From contig JAZROQ010000028.1 of the NCBI GenBank assembly GCA_045648765.1, positions 1 to 28,193 of the forward strand: 28,193 nucleotides of DNA. The letters are read 5' to 3'. The DNA is from RGIG3009 sp045648765 (GTDB lineage: Bacteria; Bacillota; Clostridia; Oscillospirales; Acutalibacteraceae). Under the pieces are notes generated by a model that saw only the letters and a program-made list of their open reading frames with translations, had not been told where the DNA came from and searched no databases. Positions 23,600-28,193 of this stretch are shown piece after piece. The number at the start of each line of letters is the position of its first letter. Position 1 is the stretch's first letter. The position numbers and the translations under genes are program-made.

Positions 23600-24511
23600 T
23601 TAATACACGTAAGCGTAAATGGAATCGGCGCCCGAGTTTTTGACAATGATATCGTAGTAGGTACGATAGTCAAATTTGTAGGCATCGGCAGCTTGGTTTT
23701 GGTTGGGAGCAAACGTGCGCACACGCTCGGTCTTTTTGACGAGCGAAGCCGCCGATTTGGGCATTACCAACAATCCAATGCTTTTGGCGGTTTCTTCGGC
23801 CACAAAACCACCGGCGGTTTCGTCTTGCGAAACACCGTCGTTAAAGCGGTAAGCGCTCTTCATGCGGTTGTCGGCAACCGGCAACAAAGCAATGCCGTTA
23901 ATGGATTTGACTTTGGTGTTCAGTTCGCCTTTTTTGAAATCCGAAACCGTGATATAGCGTGCGATTTCGTCAGAAGTTTGCATGGCGCTCCACACAGCGG
24001 GGTTGACAAAGCAAACGAGTTCTTCGTCAAAACCGACTTGGGATTGCACGGCGGCACACGCTTCGTTAAACATTTTGAAAATTTCGGTTTCGGGCGTACC
24101 GCTGACAGTGTGACCTTTGGTCACCGCCAAACCCGCCAATTTGGAAAGGCAATAAGCATCGACTTCGGGCACGACTTTGGTGCGCACAAATTCGCCGAGC
24201 ACTTGACCTGCCAAACCGGCAATGCCGGTTTCGTCTTCGTCTTCGCGGTCGAGTTGGAACGAACGCGCACGGTCCATGTTCAAGGTATAGGGATGGTTGC
24301 TCACCGTCACGGTACCTTTGATAAAACCGGTGTCGCGGTCGTAGTCGCCAAGACCCGATAATTCCATTTCGGGCAACAGCACGGTTTTGGCGCCCACAAA
24401 TTTCGAGCGCAATACGTTGTCGGCTAAAAAGCCGGTAACCGGACCTTGCACAAACAATTTGTCAAGTTCGCCGGTCAGTTTTTCACAAAATTCAATGGTG
24501 TTAATAGACAT
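23600..24511 (-). CDS. Phage major capsid protein (HK97-fold type, no protease domain)
   Basis: A 303-aa coat protein. The sequence LPEMELSGLGDYDRDTGFIKGTVTVSNHPYTLNMDRARSFQLDREDEDET (about 45-95) is the conserved block of a widespread coat family in Firmicutes phages (GLGDYDRxxGFxxG...xxDRGRxFxLDxxDxDET), followed by VVPEVDAYCLSKLA and the helix and A-domain text (VCFVNPAVWSAMQTSDEIARYI, GIALLPVADNRMK). Proteins of this family are assembled on a separate scaffold and are not cleaved. The ATG at 24511 has AAAAAGGAG 8 bp upstream; the frame is open to 24580 but without a ribosome site. It is flanked on both sides by repeat blocks, so it forms its own transcription unit. Confidence 0.88.
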   Translation of the reverse strand: MSINTIEFCEKLTGELDKLFVQGPVTGFLADNVLRSKFVGAKTVLLPEMELSGLGDYDRDTGFIKGTVTVSNHPYTLNMDRARSFQLDREDEDETGIAGLAGQVLGEFVRTKVVPEVDAYCLSKLAGLAVTKGHTVSGTPETEIFKMFNEACAAVQSQVGFDEELVCFVNPAVWSAMQTSDEIARYITVSDFKKGELNTKVKSINGIALLPVADNRMKSAYRFNDGVSQDETAGGFVAEETAKSIGLLVMPKSAASLVKKTERVRTFAPNQNQAADAYKFDYRTYYDIIVKNSGADSIYAYVY

Positions 24512-24580
24512 TTTTGTTTTCTCCTTTTTGTTTTTTGTTTTGCACAATTTTGAATAAAATCCGTAAGAGACGATGCCCAA

Positions 24581-24995
24581 GGCTCCCTTGTGTAAAGGGA
24601 GCTGTCGAGCCGTTTACGGCGAGACTGAGGGATTGTTTTGGTACGTTTCTTTGGTTTTGTACAAAGGCAATCCCTCCACCGCTGTCGCGGCCCCCCTCCC
24701 TTTACACAAGGGAGGCTGTCGCACCGATTTTGGATAGATACCGTAGGGGCGGATAGTATCCGCCCGTGCTTTACAAATGAATAGTGAATATTGAATAGTG
24801 AATGATGAATAATTGAGGTGTCGGCGCAGCCGACGAATAAAATTTGTGCCGAAGGCACACCGACATTATTCACTCTTCACTCTTCACTTTTCACTGCGGC
24901 AACTTTTGTTGCCGCAAGGGCAATCCCTCCACCGCTGTCGCGGTCCCCCTCCCTTTACACAAGGGAGGCTTTTCCCTCTTCACTGCGGGAACACG
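24581..24995. repeat. Repeat block between capsid and scaffold genes (A-pair, B split, D, A, D)
   Basis: A head-to-head A pair (24581-24635 and 24668-24716), the first half of B (24742-24766), a tract of GTGAATA-like repeats (about 24776-24813), the second half of B (24815-24834, GTCGGCGCAGCCGAC), a family D tract CACTCTTCACTCTTCACTT with GCGGCAAC/GTTGCCGC hairpin (about 24868-24916), an A half-element (24921-24969), and a partial D copy to about 24995. No gene is seen. Confidence 0.88.
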
Positions 24996-25003
24996 GTTGC
25001 CGC

Positions 25004-25600
25004 CTACCCCCTCACACCGCGCAGCATGGCTTCTACGGCGGGGTCGGTGGGCGTTGACACCGCACCGCCAAGCGAACCTGTCGATGCCGCGTCCGCCAAG
25101 GCGGCGGCTTTTTGGGCTTCGCTCACTTTTTGGTTTTCGCGGTGACAATATCGCAAATACGACAACAGCAACGTTTCGCCGCTTTGCACCGCTTCGTCCA
25201 CCACCGAAGACGGCAACTGCTCAAAATCGGTGATTTCGGGACACCCCGCTTGCAACGCCAAAAATTCCTCGGCCAAGCGTTCTTCCACGCTGACTTGCTC
25301 GGTTGGCTGAGCGGGGGCGCACAGCGCATCCACCAAGTCACCCAGTGACGTGCCGTTTTGCTGTGCCAGGTTTTTGAGTTTGTGGAGCATCGGTTCTATG
25401 GTATCGAACTTCATGCCTTTTTGCGCATAAGCCGTGGCCTCGTCCTTTGACAGTTGGTAGTCCTGCTTGTTGAACTTGACCGGCAAGCAAAATGTCTCCT
25501 CTTGCAAGTGCGACTCCTCACACTCATTCGGCGTGACCTTCGCTTGCGGCTCGTTATGTTCAGACGGCATGGTTTCCGCCGTGAGCATCGTTTCATCCAT
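25004..25600 (-). CDS. Putative capsid scaffolding protein
   Basis: A 198-aa acidic protein, helical in its second half, placed directly upstream of the capsid gene as scaffolds are. The block PVKFNKQDYQLSKDEATAYAQKGMKFDTIE (about 40-69) matches the VxFNGxxxxLTxxEAxxxAQKGMNYD signature of scaffold-like proteins in clostridial phages, followed by LAQQNGTSLGDLVDAL and a long helical segment with Glu/Leu. The C-terminal TGSLGGAVSTPTDPAVEAMLRG is also typical. It would guide capsid assembly and leave the head. The ATG at 25600 has AGGAGG 8 bp upstream and overlaps the previous gene by 8 bp; an in-frame ATG at 25630 is less likely. Confidence 0.72.
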   Translation of the reverse strand: MDETMLTAETMPSEHNEPQAKVTPNECEESHLQEETFCLPVKFNKQDYQLSKDEATAYAQKGMKFDTIEPMLHKLKNLAQQNGTSLGDLVDALCAPAQPTEQVSVEERLAEEFLALQAGCPEITDFEQLPSSVVDEAVQSGETLLLSYLRYCHRENQKVSEAQKAAALADAASTGSLGGAVSTPTDPAVEAMLRGVRG

Positions 25601-25778
25601 TTTTGTGTTCCTCCTGTTCGTTTCCGTCATACATCAAAAAATTCAGTGTTTCCCGCCACTGTTTTTCGTTTTGGTCGGTGGCGCGTTTTTGTGGTTCCAC
25701 CGTTTTGGGCGACGTTGTCGCACGGCGCAACAAAAGCACCGTCACAATTCCCAAAACATATCCGATAATCGCTTGCAT
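25593..25778 (-). CDS. Small single-pass membrane protein of the phage module
   Basis: A 61-aa protein with an N-terminal membrane segment (MQAIIGYVLGIVTVLLL, then RR on the cytosolic side) and a hydrophilic tail ending RETLNFLMYDGNEQEEHKNG. The NxxxYDG motif near the end recurs in small membrane proteins located close to capsid genes in many phages of Firmicutes; the function is not known to me. The ATG at 25778 has GGGGG 7 bp upstream; an upstream in-frame start at 25832 falls in repeat C. It overlaps the scaffold gene by 8 bp, so the two form one sub-operon with a family C leader in front. Confidence 0.65.
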   Translation of the reverse strand: MQAIIGYVLGIVTVLLLRRATTSPKTVEPQKRATDQNEKQWRETLNFLMYDGNEQEEHKNG

Positions 25779-25786
25779 ACCGTTTC

Positions 25787-25897
25787 CCCCTTTTTTATTT
25801 TGCGCTAACTGTGCGCTTGTTGTGGTTTGCACAAAATCAATTCGTTATCGTAGGGGCGAACTGCGTTCGCCCGCGGGCGGTCACAGACCGCCCCTAC
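25787..25897. repeat. Family C and B' repeats upstream of the small membrane protein
   Basis: C at about 25787-25848: on the minus strand a hairpin around GTGCAAACC, then GCGC-ACAGTTA-GCGC and an A-rich run into the ribosome site. B' at 25849-25897 has the two back-to-back hairpins GGGCGAAC/GTTCGCCC and GGGCGGTC/GACCGCCC, almost identical to 18931-18980 and 23430-23479. Confidence 0.88.
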
Positions 25898-25914
25898 AAA
25901 CCCGCACCCAATTG

Positions 25915-26086
25915 GCGATATATTGCTTCGCAATGCGATATAATTCCCCTACGGTCAATTGCGATATGATATCCATCCCTTATCGCCCCGCAGGGCATAT
26001 CGCGTGCACAGCACATATCGCGCACCGCAGGTGTATATCGCCCATCCCGCAAGGGATGGATATCGCGGCGGCAACGCAGTTGCCGC
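25915..26086. repeat. Family E multi-hairpin array next to the TerL stop codon
   Basis: Short hairpins with different stems are joined by a constant ATATCGC: TTGC/GCAA (25923-25933), GCCC/GGGC (25985-25996), GTGC/GCAC (26004-26014), CACC/GGTG (26023-26033), CATCCC/GGGATG (26043-26058). A perfect 12-bp inverted repeat (25968-25979 with 26053-26064) can close the inner ones into a multi-arm fold. A last hairpin GCGGCAAC/GTTGCCGC (26067-26085) touches the TerL stop codon. Confidence 0.85.
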
Positions 26087-27387
26087 TACTCGTCCCAATC
26101 GGCGCGCAAATCGTGCGCCAACAACTGTCCTGCGCTTTGCCGTCGCGGTGCCAAAGGTGGCGCGGGACGAAAATGCGTGATATCCTCCATGGCATACCGC
26201 AAAGCATCCATCAAATGGTTAAAACAATCGCGCGGACGGTTGATAACGCCGGTGGCGTCTTTGTCCCACGCATAGGCCGAAAGCTCCGCCACGGTGTGTC
26301 GGCAGTGGGGATGCACCACCATTTTGTATTCTTGCAACCGCGCAATCCCATGAAGCAGCGACCCCGCCCCTTTGTTGGCAGGGGTGATACGGTAAATCCC
26401 TTCGCGTCGCAATTCTTCGTTGGATTTGGGTTCGGCACTGTCGGCGCGGATGCGCTCGCCCGCATACCCTTTTTCGCGGATTTTCTGTGCTATATCGCGG
26501 TTGAGCAACCCTGTCTGTTCGAACTCGTCAAACACATATAACACGCGGTCAAGGGGATTGACTGCCGCCGCAATAAACGCGGTCGGGTCGTTGGTGTAGC
26601 CGTAGTCCAAGCCGTATACCCGCCGATATTTCCAATCTTCGGGCAGATGGTCAACGTCAAATGCTTGCACACACCAGTTGTCAAAAATCAGCCCTTCGGC
26701 AACGCCCCATTCCCCACGCCCCGCCACGGCATACCGCCGCGGGTTTTCACGCGCCATGCGCTCGAACACTTGGCGGTCGGATTCGTCCAAAAATTCGTTG
26801 CAACGGTAATCGGTGGTAAACACCGCGGCGTTGTCGGGCACGTGGTCAAAAAACCGTTTTTTCAGCCAATGCGTATCGCTCCACGGATTAAAGGTCAGCG
26901 TGGTTTGCTTAAACAGCGGCGGCGGCACTTCGCCGCGCGGAACCGATAAGTCAAAGGTGTCAAATTCTTCTTCGCTTACCATCTCGAACGCTTCTTCCAC
27001 CCACACCCAGCACAAATATCCCCGCGTGACGGTGGTGGAAGCAATTTTATACACGTTGTCAAACCCGCGAAACAAAATTTTTTGTCCGGTGGGCAAAAAA
27101 GTCAGTTCCATGGGACTGGTGGTGGCTTTCCACAAATGCGAAACCCCCAACCGCTCGGCTGCCCACCGCAACTGCGCAAAGGTGCTTGAACGGTGCGTAT
27201 CCATTACCTGACGAATCACCAACAAATTGGCATCGGGGTTTTGCATTAACCGCACCAAAAAATTGAGCGCCGTGGTGGTGGATTTTTTGGAAGCCTTGCC
27301 GCCTTTTAACACACGGTAGCGTTTTTGGCAGTTCCAAAACTCGCCGTAACCGCCACCCACCACGGCAGACAGGTCAACGGTTTTCAT
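26086..27387 (-). CDS. terL: Phage terminase large subunit (TerL)
   Basis: A 433-aa packaging motor. The ATPase domain has Walker A GGKASKKST at 29-37 (second glycine position replaced, final KS kept, as in related SKKS-type terminases), R59 in the adenine region, and Walker B VWVEEAFE with E131/E132. The RNase H-like nuclease domain has the three acidic residues D261 (GLDYGYTNDP), D316 (RADSAEP) and D394 (NHLMDALRYA). All catalytic parts are present, so the enzyme should be active. The length is normal for the PBSX/Terminase_3 type. The ATG at 27387 overlaps the TerS stop by one base (TGATG); the frame is open to 27594, but that part overlaps TerS. Confidence 0.95.
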   Translation of the reverse strand: MKTVDLSAVVGGGYGEFWNCQKRYRVLKGGKASKKSTTTALNFLVRLMQNPDANLLVIRQVMDTHRSSTFAQLRWAAERLGVSHLWKATTSPMELTFLPTGQKILFRGFDNVYKIASTTVTRGYLCWVWVEEAFEMVSEEEFDTFDLSVPRGEVPPPLFKQTTLTFNPWSDTHWLKKRFFDHVPDNAAVFTTDYRCNEFLDESDRQVFERMARENPRRYAVAGRGEWGVAEGLIFDNWCVQAFDVDHLPEDWKYRRVYGLDYGYTNDPTAFIAAAVNPLDRVLYVFDEFEQTGLLNRDIAQKIREKGYAGERIRADSAEPKSNEELRREGIYRITPANKGAGSLLHGIARLQEYKMVVHPHCRHTVAELSAYAWDKDATGVINRPRDCFNHLMDALRYAMEDITHFRPAPPLAPRRQSAGQLLAHDLRADWDE

Positions 27388-27743
27388 CAAATTTTCTCCT
27401 CCCCCACAAACTGCACGCCGCCGCCGACAGGCAGTTCGCTCCGTTGTTCGCCTTTGTCGACAAAATGGGCGCGGTTGCGCAGATAAAACATCCACAACGG
27501 ATGGCTTTTCGGGTCGGCGCACAGCGCGTGTGCAATCACCGAAGCGGTACATTCCTGCAACGCGGCGGTAAGTAACGCCGCCACACTGCCGCATCCGTTT
27601 GCATATTCGACAAGCGTTTCATACGAAATCCCTAACGCCGCTGCCAACGCATCGGCATGGAACGGGCCGCCCTCTGCCGCGCACTGCGCACGGCATTGTG
27701 TGATGGTATCGGTAATGTGCGCCAAACTCCCCAACTGCTTCAC
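27387..27743 (-). CDS. terS: Putative phage terminase small subunit (TerS)
   Basis: A 118-aa helical protein directly upstream of and overlapping terL. It has a helix-turn-helix-like segment FHADALAAALGISYETLVEYANG (about 28-50) for DNA recognition, a central helical oligomerisation region, and LWMFYLRNRAHFVDKGEQRSE (about 83-103), which resembles the IFxLKNxFGWxDKxxxE motif of TerS proteins. It would recognise the packaging site and load TerL. The start is GTG at 27743 with AAAGGGG 9 bp upstream. It is the first gene of the module in view, and a host-like extended -10 promoter lies 33 bp upstream. Confidence 0.7.
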   Translation of the reverse strand: MKQLGSLAHITDTITQCRAQCAAEGGPFHADALAAALGISYETLVEYANGCGSVAALLTAALQECTASVIAHALCADPKSHPLWMFYLRNRAHFVDKGEQRSELPVGGGVQFVGEEKI

Positions 27744-27775
27744 CCGCTGTCACCCCTTTCATTTTCGGTGAACGC

Positions 27776-27806
27776 AGTATAGCACAAGGGGGCTAGTCAC
27801 CTTCAA
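27776..27806 (-). promoter_or_regulatory. Extended -10 promoter upstream of TerS
   Basis: On the minus strand TATACT (27781-27776), preceded by TGTGC and followed by G, is identical over 12 bases to the GDPD and ceramidase promoters. The best -35 is TTGAAG (27806-27801) with a long 19-bp spacer, so the extended -10 would be important. Confidence 0.65.
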
Positions 27807-27837
27807 GACACCTGCGAAAAAAATTTTTGCACCGTTT

Positions 27838-28193
27838 ACGCACACCGATTTTGAGTAGACACCGTAGGGGCGGATACTATCCGCCCGCAGCCTCGCCCTT
27901 TGGGAGAGGTGGCGGCGCAGCCGACGGAGAGGGCAAAAAGTTTGTGCCGTTCTCTTTTTTGTTTTCATTTCACGCTGTCTGTGCGTAATCAAGGCCCCCT
28001 TGTGTAAAGGGTAGCGAAGCGGCATCCCGCGGTAGTGAATGACAGTCCGGTGGACTGTCAGAGCCGCGGGTGGACCGAGCCGCAGCGAGACACTGTCAGC
28101 CGAATAGGCTGACTGGGGGATTGTTTGGTACCATTTTGTGGTTTTTGCAAAGACAATCCCTCCGTCTCGCATTCGCTCGACACCTCCCTTTAC
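27838..28193. repeat. Repeat block at the right window edge (B, decayed C, expanded A-pair)
   Basis: B at 27862-27933; a diverged family C leader at about 27950-27990 (minus strand ACGC-ACAGACA-GCGT, then GAAATGAAAACAAAAAAGAGA); an expanded minus-oriented A element at 27993-28123 with extra internal hairpins (CAGTCC/GGACTG, CCGCGG pairs, GTCAGCC/GGCTGAC); and a plus-oriented A half-element from 28154 that runs off the window. I see no gene; an open frame at 27759-28172 only translates repeats. Confidence 0.85.

Noticed and set aside
23276..24361. 361-aa plus-strand open frame over the capsid gene
   Set aside because: It is antisense to the capsid gene, its start lies in repeat sequence, and its translation (many His/Arg/Phe runs) is a typical shadow.
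15062..26086. Regularly recurring palindromic repeats as a CRISPR array
   Set aside because: Repeats differ in family and length, are not evenly spaced, have no unique spacers of constant size, and no cas genes are present.
25603..26541. 312-aa plus-strand open frame spanning the membrane protein and TerL 3' end
   Set aside because: It crosses repeats B', C and E and the antisense of terL; no ribosome site or family motif.
26086..27387. Inactive terminase because of the unusual Walker A (GGKASKKST)
   Set aside because: The lysine and serine that bind phosphate are kept, Walker B and all nuclease acids are present, and SKKS variants occur in related terminases.
27759..28172. 137-aa minus-strand frame upstream of TerS
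   Set aside because: Entirely made of translated repeats A, B and C; also overlaps the TerS promoter.
1..28193. tRNA or rRNA genes and a phage attachment site in a tRNA
   Set aside because: No acceptor-stem/TTCRANY pattern or rRNA sequence was recognised on either strand; no direct repeat flanking the phage module was found within the window.

Overview
The window looks like chromosomal DNA from an endospore-lineage Firmicute of the class Clostridia, probably in the Oscillospiraceae/Ruminococcaceae area. The reasons are a SpoVAC homologue, a ChW-repeat lysin, extended -10 (TGTGCTATACT-type) promoters, strong AGGAGG-like ribosome sites, roughly even GC content, and families of short palindromic dispersed repeats of the kind seen in that group. 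The taxonomic call is inference; there is no rRNA or other marker gene here.

Left half (1-14,877), ordinary host genes in short operons: a truncated DUF559 endonuclease remnant at the left edge; a minus-strand operon of GDPD, nitroreductase and Bcp peroxiredoxin; a minus-strand MATE exporter and CPA2-type antiporter pair; divergent plus-strand spoVAC; a neutral-ceramidase-like hydrolase; a MarR regulator with two palindromic operators followed by a DegV/FakB fatty-acid-binding protein; a LysR regulator divergent from an M20 peptidase and YitT pair; then a minus-strand HAD phosphatase, PHP phosphoesterase and GH63/trehalase-like glycosidase. Most have visible promoters and intrinsic terminators.

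Right half (14,878-27,743), a complete-looking short-tailed (podovirus-type) virion and lysis module, all on the minus strand and read right to left: TerS, TerL, small membrane protein, scaffold, major capsid protein, portal, head-tail adaptor, large tail hub/nozzle protein, helical minor virion protein, receptor-binding protein, collagen-like fibre, conserved 78-aa protein, M23/ChW endolysin, XhlA-like protein, holin. No tape measure, tail tube, sheath, integrase, repressor or replication gene is visible. All reading frames are open. The left border is a clean terminator next to a host glycosidase; the right border lies in repeats at the window edge, so early genes could lie outside.

The most unusual feature is the spacing. 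Within sub-operons the virion genes overlap or nearly touch, but the sub-operons are separated by 280-490 bp mosaic spacers built from the same palindromic repeat families (called A, B, B', C, D and E here), in the same orientation. One family (C) ends in a small hairpin just upstream of the ribosome site of several virion genes. A host-like extended -10 promoter precedes TerS. Together these make a domesticated or long-resident particle-making cassette a reasonable hypothesis, but an ordinary prophage cut by the window edge is not excluded.
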